Below, piece after piece: positions 52,923 to 61,717 of a DNA stretch of 64,000 bases. The translations under genes and the position numbers were made by a program. The notes under the pieces are model-generated. The model searched no databases. It saw only the letters and a program-made list of their open reading frames with translations, and had not been told where the DNA came from. Location: positions 1 through 64,000 of the forward strand of contig NZ_JAGETZ010000015.1 of NCBI RefSeq assembly GCF_017571495.1, written 5' to 3'. How positions within the stretch are numbered: the stretch's first letter is position 1; every line of letters starts with the position of its first letter. The DNA is from Hymenobacter negativus. Its GTDB lineage: Bacteria > Bacteroidota > Bacteroidia > Cytophagales > Hymenobacteraceae.

Positions 52923-55386
52923 AATCGAGACTAGGGGACACGGGAATGGATGGCTGTTCGCTGAATGTCAGGGTGATTTTCAAGCCTTCATCGTTTCTGA
53001 TGGTAAGTGTGCCGCCCAACTGTTTGCTGAATCCATGAATAAGGGTCATGCCCAAAGAACAGCTGCGCTCGGGAGCGTAATTCGGCGAGAGTCCCACGCC
53101 GTTGTCGCTTATTTCTAACTCGTAATCATTTCCTGTCAGGCGCCGCAAGATAACCTGCACCCGGCCGGGGCGCCCCTGCGGGAAAGCATATTTCAGAATA
53201 TTGGTCACTGCTTCGTTGACAATAAGTCCCAAGGGCACCGCCTGCGTTACATCAAGCTCCACGGGCTGCACTGCCAGCTCAAAGCCGATGAGTTGGGGTA
53301 AATTGTAAGCGTCGCGCAGGTATGCCACCAGTTCGTTGAGGTAGGCTGGCATGGCAATCCGGGCCACTTGTTCCGACTGATAAAGCTTGTGGTGAATGAG
53401 GGCCATTGCCTGCACCCGGTGCTGGCTTTCCTGAATGGCGGCCAGGGCGGTATCGTTGGCTAGGTAGCTAGCCTGTGAGTTGAGCAGGCTCATCACGACC
53501 TGCAAGTTGTTTTTTACCCGATGATGGATTTCTTTCAGCAGCGATTCCTTTTCCCGTACCAACGTTTGCAGGGCAGCATTTTTTCGGTCTATTTCTGCTT
53601 GACGGGCTTCTAACTGCTGGTTGCTGCGCTGCTTGAGGCGGTAGCGGTTGTAACCTAAGCTCAACAGCAGCACCAACATGACTCCTATTGCTACGGAAGC
53701 GTTGCGCTGGCTTTCGCGCCGCCGCAGGTTGGCTTGCTGCACGAGGTTTTGCTTGGTGAGCAGCGCAAGGTCCTGCTCTTTTTTTTGGGTCTCGTACTGG
53801 ATTTGTAGACTGGCTATCTGCTGGCTTTTTTTCTCGTCGAATATCGAGTCGTGTAGCGCCAAGTAGCGCTGCTGATGGCCGATAGCCGCCAGGTAGTTGC
53901 CCTGGGCCGAGTCCAGTCTGAAGAGCAGGCGCTGCATGGCGGCCCTCCAGGGAGGGCCAACTGCTGACTGCAAAGCCCAGGCTTTTTCAGCATAAAGCCG
54001 GGCTTTGCTGTATTGTCGGGTTGTTAGGTAGAGTCGGCAAATGGCAAAATACGTTTCCTCCATTGTTGTCTTGTAGTCCGACGGTTTTAAGCTTTCCAGC
54101 CGGTTAATCTCCTGTAAGCAAACTTTTTCTGCCTCGGTAAATTGTCGGTTAGCTAGGTAGCAGCCATAAAGTATGGTGAATACAGCACGGTTGGAACAAG
54201 TGCAGTGCGCGTAACGCCGCAGTTTTTCCAGCGCTAGGCGAAGGGCCTGCTGAGGCCGATTCTGTGCAATAAGCGTCGCCGTCGTAAGCGATGTGACGTA
54301 GATAATAGAGGAACTATCGCGCACCTGCTCGGCGTGTCGCTCTGCCAGGTTATAGTAGGCCAGGGCGTCCGGATATTGTTTGAGCGTGTTGTATATCAAC
54401 CCGACTCGGACATAAAACAGACTTAAATCGGTGGTGTCCTGGTTGGCGCGGGCGCTCTCAATCGTGGCCTGTCCATAACGAATAGCTTCCCGAAACTCGC
54501 CGAGCCGACTACTGACCGTGCCTAACAAATCGTACGTGTAATACAGGCGGCGGTAACCAATGGAGCGGTAGAGGGTCAGCGCCTGCTGCAACTCTTCGCG
54601 CGCCAGCCCCACCTGGCCTTTCTGCATGTGCAGGTCGGCAATGGTTTTGAGAACGTAGGCAGCGTTAGCGGCGTCGCCCAGGGTTTTATAGAGCGCCTTG
54701 GCATGCTGTAGGCAGGCAATGCGCTGAGCAATGTCGGTGTCCGAGTACGTGTAGACATCACTTAAGTAATACCACCCGTCAGCCTCTAGGTGTACATCGT
54801 GCTGGCGAGCACTGCTGGTCAACCCCTGGGTTATCCATTTTTTTCCCACAGATGGCTGGTCAATGGCTACAAACATATTGCCGAGCGCATACTTGCTTTC
54901 TATTAAGGCTCGGGTATCGCCGAGGCGGTGGCTCAACCTCTCCGCCTCCCAGCAGTAGCTCTCCGCCTGCCGGCGGTAGGTTTCGGCGCTGTCGAGCGGT
55001 GGCGCCCTAAACTGGTACTTATCAATAAGGTCCTGACTCAGGCGCAGCAACATCCGAAAGCGTTGCTGACCGGGTGGCGTCTGTTTTAATTGCTTCTTCA
55101 TGCTGTCGACCGTGGCGGGGCGCAGAAAAGGCAACCGAGGCTCGGCCTGAAGTGGCCAGCTAGCTAGCAATAACAGCCCAACAACAACAGCGCGGCATGT
55201 ACAACACTGGATATAAAGCCGCTCGACCAAAGAGCTTCCTTTTGCGAACCTGCCCCGGCTGGCGTTGGAAACCAAGTGGCGAAGCCATACCAGGAAGCTA
55301 GTAGCACCAGACAGTTGAGGAGGTTGGGAACTAGCTGGTAAGGCATCCCTATCCCGTAGAAGCAGAAGAGGTTTAAGCTGTTGCAT
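52912..55386 (-). CDS. TPR-containing HisKA_2 sensor histidine kinase
   Basis: A kinase of up to 824 residues. A signal-like segment (AVVVGLLLLASWPLQAEP, about 66-83) is followed by TPR repeats (about 130-480; ALYKTLGDAANAAYVLKTIA, YPDALAYYNLAERHAEQ), a membrane segment (VAIGVMLVLLLSLGYNRY), a HisKA_2 domain (LLKEIHHRVKNNLQVVMSLL) and HATPase_c (LIVNEAVTNILKYAFPQG, ISDNGVGL). The TPR part should be periplasmic. The start is uncertain: the first ~50 residues look unstructured, and a TTG at 55230, just before the signal segment, is an alternative. Confidence 0.88.
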   Translation of the reverse strand: MQQLKPLLLLRDRDALPASSQPPQLSGATSFLVWLRHLVSNASRGRFAKGSSLVERLYIQCCTCRAVVVGLLLLASWPLQAEPRLPFLRPATVDSMKKQLKQTPPGQQRFRMLLRLSQDLIDKYQFRAPPLDSAETYRRQAESYCWEAERLSHRLGDTRALIESKYALGNMFVAIDQPSVGKKWITQGLTSSARQHDVHLEADGWYYLSDVYTYSDTDIAQRIACLQHAKALYKTLGDAANAAYVLKTIADLHMQKGQVGLAREELQQALTLYRSIGYRRLYYTYDLLGTVSSRLGEFREAIRYGQATIESARANQDTTDLSLFYVRVGLIYNTLKQYPDALAYYNLAERHAEQVRDSSSIIYVTSLTTATLIAQNRPQQALRLALEKLRRYAHCTCSNRAVFTILYGCYLANRQFTEAEKVCLQEINRLESLKPSDYKTTMEETYFAICRLYLTTRQYSKARLYAEKAWALQSAVGPPWRAAMQRLLFRLDSAQGNYLAAIGHQQRYLALHDSIFDEKKSQQIASLQIQYETQKKEQDLALLTKQNLVQQANLRRRESQRNASVAIGVMLVLLLSLGYNRYRLKQRSNQQLEARQAEIDRKNAALQTLVREKESLLKEIHHRVKNNLQVVMSLLNSQASYLANDTALAAIQESQHRVQAMALIHHKLYQSEQVARIAMPAYLNELVAYLRDAYNLPQLIGFELAVQPVELDVTQAVPLGLIVNEAVTNILKYAFPQGRPGRVQVILRRLTGNDYELEISDNGVGLSPNYAPERSCSLGMTLIHGFSKQLGGTLTIRNDEGLKITLTFSEQPSIPVSPSLDYAY

Positions 55387-55863
55387 ACTGGCAAAAGGAA
55401 AAGACGAACCATCTGGAAAGCTTTAATACCGGATGCCCACAAGGGGGAGCAAAAGCTCTTCAAGCGAAATATTCACGCGCACGACCTCGGCACTTGCCTG
55501 ACAAGTGACTAATTGCTATGAATATACTTAGCCATGAGTTGTTCAAAAAGACCAGCACTCACTTTTTACTGCTTAGCAAGTTGCTTACTCCTGCTTTATC
55601 CATCCAATGGCTCCAATCTGTTGGATTAATCAAGTATGAAAACTCCATTAGGTTGGAGTGAGCAAGCAATTTCATTTAAAAATTATCGAAAAGGCAAGTA
55701 AGAAAAAACGCGTATAAGGTCTGTAAATGCATTTTTGCTGTTAATGATAGGGCCTGCCTGGGCTTTGGCATTCTTTTCGAATAATTGGATTCTGCTACGT
55801 CCATCTATTGGAATTGGCGACTCAACTTATTTCAACGGGAATTGCCCAGCTTTACACACCCCC
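55387..55863. promoter_or_regulatory. Divergent regulatory region before araC
   Basis: No gene is supported; an in-frame extension of araC upstream to 55735 is AT-rich and covers operators, so it is left out. Elements: CACTTG-N5-CAAGTG (55491-55507), twin palindromes CTCCAATCTGTTGGA (55611-55625) and CTCCATTAGGTTGGAG (55643-55658), the box TTTGGCATTCTTTTCGAATAATT (55764-55786), and TCCATCTATTGGA (55800-55812), a third dyad one base short. The layout parallels 38307-38478 before rclA. Confidence 0.6.
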
Positions 55864-56757
55864 ATGCTTACCAATTCTGTTTCACCTGTTCTACTTCGGA
55901 GCGGCACACCGCTCTTTGAATTGCGCGAGTTTGGCGCAGACACCTCTTATACCCAGTGGCAGCAGTTGCCAACTTATTCGGTGTTGTGGATTCAGCAAGG
56001 CCAGGGCTGCTACGACGACGCCCTAAGTACCTCACCATTTGCCGTCCAGACCCTGCTTTTTTTTGCAGCGAACCAGCCTTTTCGCCTGTGCTTTGAGTTG
56101 GGAACGGATGTACGGGGTGTGGCCCTGCATTTTGGAGCGGATTTCTATTGCTTGGAAAGGCACCAAGCGGAAACCACCAACAACAGAGTGCTATTCAACG
56201 TACTCGCCGAGCCCGTGGCAGTGCAATTAGGCACCCGCGACCAGGCCACTTTCGCCAGTGTTGTAGATTTGCTGCGCCGCGAAATAGCGCAGCCCGCCCT
56301 TGCCCAACAGGAACTGCTGGCGTCCTGCCTGAAAATATTGCTCATCCAGGCCTCGCGGCTCCGCTTGGAACAGGCCGAGGCATCGCCAACGTCAGCCGCT
56401 CCGGACCGCGTACCAAGCGTGCTGCGGCAGTTGGAGCAACTTATCGAGCAGCACTATCATCAGAAGCACTCGCCGGCCGACTACGCCGACTTGCTACACT
56501 TAACTCCTAAGACCCTCGGCAAGTTGACGCGCACCTATTTTCGGCGCACCCTGACCGAGCTCATTCAGGCACGCATTGTGGTCGAAGCCAAGCGGGAGCT
56601 GTACCTCACCACCAAATCTATCAAGGAAATAGCGTTTGCACTAGGCTTCAGTGACCAGTACTACTTCAGCCGGTTTTTTAAGCATATCACGCGCGTTGCG
56701 CCCCAGGAGTATCGCCGCGCGACCAGTTCAGAGCGAGAAGCGCTTCTGACCAACTGA
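55864..56757 (+). CDS. AraC-family transcriptional regulator
   Basis: A 297-residue regulator. The N-terminal part (about 1-170) is a cupin-like effector domain (LWIQQGQGCYDD, LLFFAANQPFRLCFELG). Two helix-turn-helix motifs follow at the C-terminus: HSPADYADLLHLTPKTLGKL and KSIKEIAFALGFSDQYYFSR, with the AraC signature ending FFKHITRVAPQEYRR. The start at 55864 leaves the upstream operators outside the gene. Shared operator layout with rclA suggests that it controls itself and rclA, but the factor binding the dyads is not proven. Confidence 0.9.
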   Translation: MLTNSVSPVLLRSGTPLFELREFGADTSYTQWQQLPTYSVLWIQQGQGCYDDALSTSPFAVQTLLFFAANQPFRLCFELGTDVRGVALHFGADFYCLERHQAETTNNRVLFNVLAEPVAVQLGTRDQATFASVVDLLRREIAQPALAQQELLASCLKILLIQASRLRLEQAEASPTSAAPDRVPSVLRQLEQLIEQHYHQKHSPADYADLLHLTPKTLGKLTRTYFRRTLTELIQARIVVEAKRELYLTTKSIKEIAFALGFSDQYYFSRFFKHITRVAPQEYRRATSSEREALLTN

Positions 56758-56799
56758 TTATTGCGAACGGTAGTTGTGAGGATACTAGCCGTCAATACC

Positions 56800-56985
56800 C
56801 TACGTAGGGGTTGGAGCTGCTGAGGATGGGGAATATGATTCGAAATCCCAGTGCAAGGATAAACCGTGCTTCACCTCGTGAACTTCATCTGCACTGAGAG
56901 TGAGCAGCCGCTCCACGCCGGGAAAAGGCTGGGTGGGCGCCGGGTTCCAATCTACATACGCCCGGCCCGTAACAAGGTAACAGGC
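56800..56985 (-). pseudogene. Possible decayed gene tail
   Basis: About 60 coding-looking codons read VDWNPAPTQPFPGVERLLTL then DEVHEVKHGLSLHWDFESY and end in TAG. No start or upstream continuation exists, because the frame runs into AT-rich DNA and the TSUP gene. I do not recognise the family. It may be a remnant C-terminus, or chance. Confidence 0.3.
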
Positions 56986-57011
56986 CCGCAGTTTAGATTC
57001 TTGATATATTA

Positions 57012-57803
57012 TCAGAATAGTAATATATATAATGTGATGAATAAATACAGGCTGATAGCCAGCCCAGCGGCTACAATGCCTCGGTGAAGCCGGGCGCTGT
57101 CGAGCCGGTGGCCAAATCGGCCACCGGCCCAGCCACCCACAATGGTCCCGGCCACCATCACCACTATCTGCGGCCAGAGTACGACGCCTGCAAATGCGTA
57201 GATACCAGCCGTTACGCCCCCATTGCATAGCGCCAATTGCGTCACCAGGGCATTGATGGCGTGGTGGTTGCGCATACCAGCCAAGCTCAGCGACGCAAGG
57301 AGCACCAAGCCCAAATTTGCTCCGAAATAGCCTCCATACACGCCAATGAGCAACTGTACTATCAGAACACTTGCCGTTAGAGGAGGCGTCGCGCTGTCCG
57401 CCTCACGGAAGGGCTCAGTCATCCGCCCACGGGCTACCAACCGCCCGCTAGCGGCAAACAGCAGCGTGGAAGCCAGAATGAGGAAAGGCACCAGATGCAG
57501 AAAAACGGGCGGCGGCGTGTGCAGCATCAGCATCGTGCCGACCACTGCGCCGGCGGCGCTGCTCAGCAGCAACCAGCTCACCGCCCACCGCCGTGGGCGG
57601 GGTGGCGGTGAGCTGGTGAGTGTACTGGCCAGAAAGCCAGGCCACAGCGCCACGGCTATGGTGGCATTGGCCCGCAGCGGCGGCACGTTGGTAAACACCA
57701 GTGGCAGCAGCAGGGAAAGAAATCCCCCGCCGCCGGCCACGGCGTTGAGCCCGCCGCCCAGCACGGCCGCGCCAAATACCAAAGCCGCTTCAGCAGTCGT
57801 CAT
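57012..57803 (-). CDS. TSUP (TauE/SafE) family membrane permease
   Basis: A 263-residue inner-membrane protein with about eight hydrophobic segments and the TSUP start pattern (GAAVLGGGLNAVAGGGGFLS, then LRANATIAVALWPGF). The second half repeats the fold (LIGVYGGYFGANLGLVLLAS). Members export or import sulfite, sulfoacetate and related sulfur anions; the substrate here is open. It is 18 bp after the alpha/beta hydrolase gene on the same strand and so likely in its operon. Confidence 0.9.
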   Translation of the reverse strand: MTTAEAALVFGAAVLGGGLNAVAGGGGFLSLLLPLVFTNVPPLRANATIAVALWPGFLASTLTSSPPPRPRRWAVSWLLLSSAAGAVVGTMLMLHTPPPVFLHLVPFLILASTLLFAASGRLVARGRMTEPFREADSATPPLTASVLIVQLLIGVYGGYFGANLGLVLLASLSLAGMRNHHAINALVTQLALCNGGVTAGIYAFAGVVLWPQIVVMVAGTIVGGWAGGRFGHRLDSARLHRGIVAAGLAISLYLFITLYILLF

Positions 57804-57821
57804 CGGTACCAGCGGCAGGCC

Positions 57822-58724
57822 CTAGCTGTGCTGCACGCGTCCATTGGCCCGCACGGCTGGCTCGCTTTGGCGCACGTGCGTATTCAGGAAGGCGTCAATG
57901 AGTTCGGCTATCACTTGGTGGTCTTCCTCCAGGGCAAAGTGTCCGGTGTCAAGTAAGTGCAGTTCCGCGTTGGGCAGGTCGCGCAAGTAGGGATGGGCGC
58001 CTGAGGGCGGGAAGATGAAATCGCCTTTGCCCCAAGTCAGAAGCGTCGGGGGCTGGTATTCGCGGAAATAGGCCTGCCATGTAGGGTAGTGCGGCGGATT
58101 GGAGCCATAGGACAGGAACAACTGCATCTGAATGGCATCGTTACCGGGCCGGTCTAGCAGGGCTTGGTCCAGCGTGTAGGTGTTGGGGTCGATGTTGGCC
58201 GTGTTTCGTGCGCCGTTGGTGTACTGCCAGTACGTGGCCTCCTTCGTGAGCAAAAAGCGCAGCCCGTCGATGGATTTCTGGTCGTGCTGGTCCGCCCAAT
58301 ACCCTTTGAACGGAATCCAAAAGTCTTCCAGCCCCTCGTCATACGCGTTGCCGTTTTGAATCAGTAGCGCCTGTATGCGCTCCGGGCGCATCACCGCGAG
58401 GCGAAACCCAACCGGGGCGCCATAATCCATTAAGTACACACTGAACAGCTTTACGTGCAGCACACGCAGGAAGCAGTCGATGATGTGAGCTAGATGGTCG
58501 AAAGTGTACTCGAACTCGGTGGGGCTCGGGGCGCTGCTATACCCGTAGCCGGGGTAGTCGGGCGCCAGCAGGTAGTACCGGTCATCCAAGTCCAGCATCA
58601 GGTTCCGAAACATGGTTGACGAGGTCGGAAAGCCATGCAGAAGCAGAATAACGGGTTTGGTTGGGTCACCCGCTTCGCGATAAAAAATGTCGAGTCCTTC
58701 GACTTTTACTTTTTTGTATTGCAT
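57822..58724 (-). CDS. Alpha/beta hydrolase, epoxide hydrolase/dehalogenase-like (paralogue)
   Basis: A 300-residue paralogue of the enzyme at 35602-36501. Shared blocks include LLLHGFPTSS, LAPDYPGYG, the probable nucleophile Asp100 in VYLMDYGAPVGFRLA, IQNGNAYDEGLEDFW, and an acid and His in TWGKGDFIFPPSGAHPYL and LLDTGHFALEEDH. It precedes the TSUP gene. The region upstream carries two copies of the GAAATGGAYAAT motif. Confidence 0.88.
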   Translation of the reverse strand: MQYKKVKVEGLDIFYREAGDPTKPVILLLHGFPTSSTMFRNLMLDLDDRYYLLAPDYPGYGYSSAPSPTEFEYTFDHLAHIIDCFLRVLHVKLFSVYLMDYGAPVGFRLAVMRPERIQALLIQNGNAYDEGLEDFWIPFKGYWADQHDQKSIDGLRFLLTKEATYWQYTNGARNTANIDPNTYTLDQALLDRPGNDAIQMQLFLSYGSNPPHYPTWQAYFREYQPPTLLTWGKGDFIFPPSGAHPYLRDLPNAELHLLDTGHFALEEDHQVIAELIDAFLNTHVRQSEPAVRANGRVQHS

Positions 58725-59197
58725 GGCTGAAAAGGGGTATTTAAGTGATTGATGATGAAAAAGCTGGAGAATGAATGCAATGGCTTTTACATAAGGCTGG
58801 GTCGTTCGCAGCCGCCAGCGGAACTGGGGCTCTTTCGGCTGCCGGTCCTACAAAAGTGGTAGCGAGAGCAGCGGAGCGAAATGGATAATCCACGCTTTGG
58901 CTTGGATGATTCGACCAACCTGCTTGTAGCTGTGGCACAGCAACAAGCGTGGGCGCAATGGCGCGGGAATAATGCTTCTCATGGTGCAGAACCATGCACC
59001 TCCACGGGACTCTTTCGGGGAGGCGATATAGCCAATGAGTTGCGCCAATTGTCCATTTTGAGCGCTTTTGGGTAATTCTACTTTTACCACTGCAATTGCG
59101 AGGCATTAGCGCGGGCATCCACTCTGATAGTGAAGCTGTCAGCGCATCATTCCACGCTGCCTTTTCGGGTAGCACCAAATTCCATAACCCCATTACT
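58725..59197. promoter_or_regulatory. Divergent region between hydrolase and outer-membrane protein genes
   Basis: No gene is supported. A plus-strand copy of the 21-bp-spaced motif spans 58879-58913 (GAAATGGATAAT, half-sites GATAATCCA and GATGATTCG). A minus-strand partial copy (AAATGGACAATT) lies at 59047-59058, so the two face each other. Confidence 0.5.
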
Positions 59198-60580
59198 ATG
59201 AAATCACTACTCTTGGTGACTGCCTTGTCCCTGGCGGGCACGGCTGCTCTGGCCCAACAACCTATACCGGATATGCACACTGCGCAATCAGACAGTGCCG
59301 ATGGCCTGGGCATGAAAGAAATCCGCAACGCGTATTCCAAAAACCTGCCCATGGCCCGGCAGGGTTCGGGCACCAGCTGGCACCCCGACAATTCGCCCAT
59401 GTACATGCAGACCTACCAGCCCGGCGGCTGGGATGTGATGCTGATGTACTCGGTTTTTTTGCGCTACACCAGCCAGAATGTCAACCATGATGACCGGCGT
59501 GGCGATGCTGACTTCCGGGCCAATACGTATGCGATGGCCACGGCCAACCATCTGGTGGGCCAGCACGGGCTATTTACCATTCACGCCATGCTCTCGACCG
59601 ACCCGCTTACGGTGCGGGGCAAGGGCTACCCGCTACTGTTCCAGACCGGTGAGTCGTGGCAAGGCGTGAAGCTGCACGACCACCAGCACCCGCACGATTT
59701 GGTGAGCGCGCTCGGAGTGGTCTACACCTACGAAGCGAGCCAGAATGTTGACCTGACGGCTTATGTGGGCTTCCCCGGCGAGCCGGCCCTTGGGCCGCCC
59801 GTGTTCATGCACCGGCCCTCAGCAGCTAATTTGCCGTCGGCCCCGCTGGGCCACCACTGGCAGGACGCCACGCACATTCAGTTTGGGGTAGCTACGCTGG
59901 GCGTGCGCTACCGCAACGCCAAGCTAGAAGGCTCAATTTTTACTGGCCGCGAGCCCAATGAGCACCGCTATGGCTTCGACCCCATCCGCCTGGATTCGTA
60001 CAGTGCCCGGTTGTCGGTGAACCCGGCCCGCAGCCTAGCGCTGCAGGCTTCCTATGCGCATATCAAAGGGCCCGAGGAGTTGGAGCCCGCACGCAACGTG
60101 GACCGTACCACCGCTTCCGTGCTGCACAATGCTATGCTGAACGACAAAACCATCCTGTCGTCGGCCTTTGTCTGGGGCGTAAACCGCACCAACGGCGGCA
60201 CGGCTGGGGTAGACTATTCACATTCCTTTTTGCTGGAAAGCAACTTGCAGGCCCGCCAGTTCAACGTCTTGACCCGGCTCGAAACCTTGCAGCTCAATTA
60301 CGACGAGTTGCTGCTGCCAGCCGCCACCGAGCAGGCCCTGAATGCCGACCGCCAAGTGTCCGCCTTCACACTGGGAGTTTCCAAGTACTTGGCCAAAACC
60401 AATGCCGCCTGGCTCGACCTGGGAGCTACTGGAACGCTCAACGTCTTCAATACCAATAACGCTGCGCTAGTGGATGCTTACGGCAAAACACCGTTATCCT
60501 TCGAGGTATTCATTCGGTTAATAGCCCCGCGCATGGGTACACATGTGAGTGGCATGGGCCACAGAGGCAGGAAGATGTAG
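59198..60580 (+). CDS. Outer-membrane beta-barrel protein of unknown role
   Basis: A 460-residue protein with a signal peptide (LLLVTALSLAGTAALAQ) and alternating beta-strand pattern to the end, predicting an outer-membrane barrel. Distinctive blocks are SGTSWHPDNSPMYM, HDHQHPHDLVSALG, GPPVFMHRPSA, APLGHHWQDATHIQFGV and GSIFTGREPNEHRYGFD. The His-rich loops suggest metal contact. Similar proteins of unknown function occur in other phyla, often near metal-resistance genes as far as I recall. An ATG upstream at 59096 lacks a signal peptide and is rejected. Confidence 0.75.
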   Translation: MKSLLLVTALSLAGTAALAQQPIPDMHTAQSDSADGLGMKEIRNAYSKNLPMARQGSGTSWHPDNSPMYMQTYQPGGWDVMLMYSVFLRYTSQNVNHDDRRGDADFRANTYAMATANHLVGQHGLFTIHAMLSTDPLTVRGKGYPLLFQTGESWQGVKLHDHQHPHDLVSALGVVYTYEASQNVDLTAYVGFPGEPALGPPVFMHRPSAANLPSAPLGHHWQDATHIQFGVATLGVRYRNAKLEGSIFTGREPNEHRYGFDPIRLDSYSARLSVNPARSLALQASYAHIKGPEELEPARNVDRTTASVLHNAMLNDKTILSSAFVWGVNRTNGGTAGVDYSHSFLLESNLQARQFNVLTRLETLQLNYDELLLPAATEQALNADRQVSAFTLGVSKYLAKTNAAWLDLGATGTLNVFNTNNAALVDAYGKTPLSFEVFIRLIAPRMGTHVSGMGHRGRKM

Positions 60581-61043
60581 GCGGCCGTTAGCTGCTTACA
60601 CGCGGCTATTCGTCCGCCGGCCGATTCTTCCTCTTATGTTTTGAAGTGGGCGCAGAAGTGCATGAGGTTTTCCGGCATTTCGGCGCCTACTTCTATGTAT
60701 CTAAAGCATCAAGCGCAACGGCAGTATTACTGTTGCGCCGCCCATATACCGATTTGTCCAGCCTATTGCGGTTTTGTGCATGGCCACATAATGCGATTGG
60801 CGGCTATTTAAGCGGTTGAACATAAGGGCTGGCCTCAATCCTGTTCTACCCAAGCTGTCCATTACAACCGGCCCGGAATGATTACGCTAAACTCTTTTTA
60901 TTTGAACAAGCTTTTTTGCAAACTTGGACGCCGCGCAATGCCCCTATTTGATGCAGTCTTCTTATGACCTACTTCATTTGGTAGATTACATGTATGCCAA
61001 TCATAGCTAACTGCCAAACAAGCAATTTAATATCCCTAATGTA
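60581..61043. other. Intergenic region with hairpin
   Basis: No gene is seen. A bulged hairpin (GCGCAA-CGG-CAGT-ATT-ACTG-TTGCGC, about 60713-60737) may end the outer-membrane protein transcript. The last 150 bp are AT-rich and probably hold the promoter for the following gene. Confidence 0.35.
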
Positions 61044-61514
61044 ATGCTAGAGAACCGCCCACCCTTGCCGCCTTTCGACTTTAAATCGGCCCAATTGAAA
61101 ACCCGGTTAGCTGAAGATGCCTGGAACACCCGCGACCCGGAGCGAGTGGCCCTGGCGTACTCTCCCGACAGCCGCTGGCGGAATCGAAGTGAGTTCTTTA
61201 CCGGTCGCGACGCAATTCGTGCTTTTCTCACCCGCAAGTGGGAGCGCGAGCAGGAATACCGGCTCATTAAAGAGCTGTGGGGCTTTCACGAAAACCATAT
61301 TTCTGTTCGCTTCAGCTATGAGTGCTGCGATGGCCAGGGCCAGTGGATGCGCGCTTATGGCAACGAGCAATGGGAATTTAACGCCCAGGGGCTCATGCAG
61401 CGCCGCGAAGCGAGCATCAACGACTTGCTGATTACCGAAGCAGAACGCAAATTCCGCTGGCCCGCCGGGCCCCGACCGGCTGACCATCCCGGTTTAACCG
61501 AACTAGGCCTGTAA
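61044..61514 (+). CDS. DUF1348 (NTF2-like) protein
   Basis: A 156-residue soluble protein of the SnoaL/NTF2-like fold. The family pattern is clear: AEDAWNTRDPERVALAYSPD, SRWRNRSEFFTGRDAIRAFL, IKELWGFHENHISVRFSYE and AYGNEQWEFNAQGLMQRREA. DUF1348 members have no proven reaction. Convergent with the broken GNAT gene, from which it is separated by a strong hairpin. Confidence 0.9.
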   Translation: MLENRPPLPPFDFKSAQLKTRLAEDAWNTRDPERVALAYSPDSRWRNRSEFFTGRDAIRAFLTRKWEREQEYRLIKELWGFHENHISVRFSYECCDGQGQWMRAYGNEQWEFNAQGLMQRREASINDLLITEAERKFRWPAGPRPADHPGLTELGL

Positions 61515-61650
61515 TATCTCTCGCATCGATTTTTGCAGCCGCCTAGAATTTATCTGCTTTTACCCAGCCTGCGCCACTCACGTCCGCGCTGCCAATAAGC
61601 CGGGAGCAATTGGGCAGCTGATTGAGCCGTAGCGGGCACGCTTGTCTACA

Positions 61651-61710
61651 CAGCAACGGGGAACCACGCCAAACTGGTCTAGCCAGTTTGGCGTGGTTTC
61701 CCCGTTGCTG
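61651..61710. terminator. Long bidirectional terminator
   Basis: A near-perfect 27-bp stem (CAGCAACGGGGAACCACGCC... paired with ...GGCGTGGTTTCCCCGTTGCTG) around TCTAG separates two convergent genes. It has one unpaired base in the right arm. Confidence 0.8.
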
Positions 61711-61717
61711 CACCGTT

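Noticed and set aside
58741..59406. Minus-strand frame of 221 codons between hydrolase and barrel genes
   Set aside because: Low-complexity composition, overlaps the barrel gene's signal peptide and the motif sites.
60969..60984. CTACTTCATTTGGTAG before the DUF1348 gene as a further rclA/araC-type dyad
   Set aside because: Only about 9 of 16 positions match the other dyads and no partner dyad is nearby.
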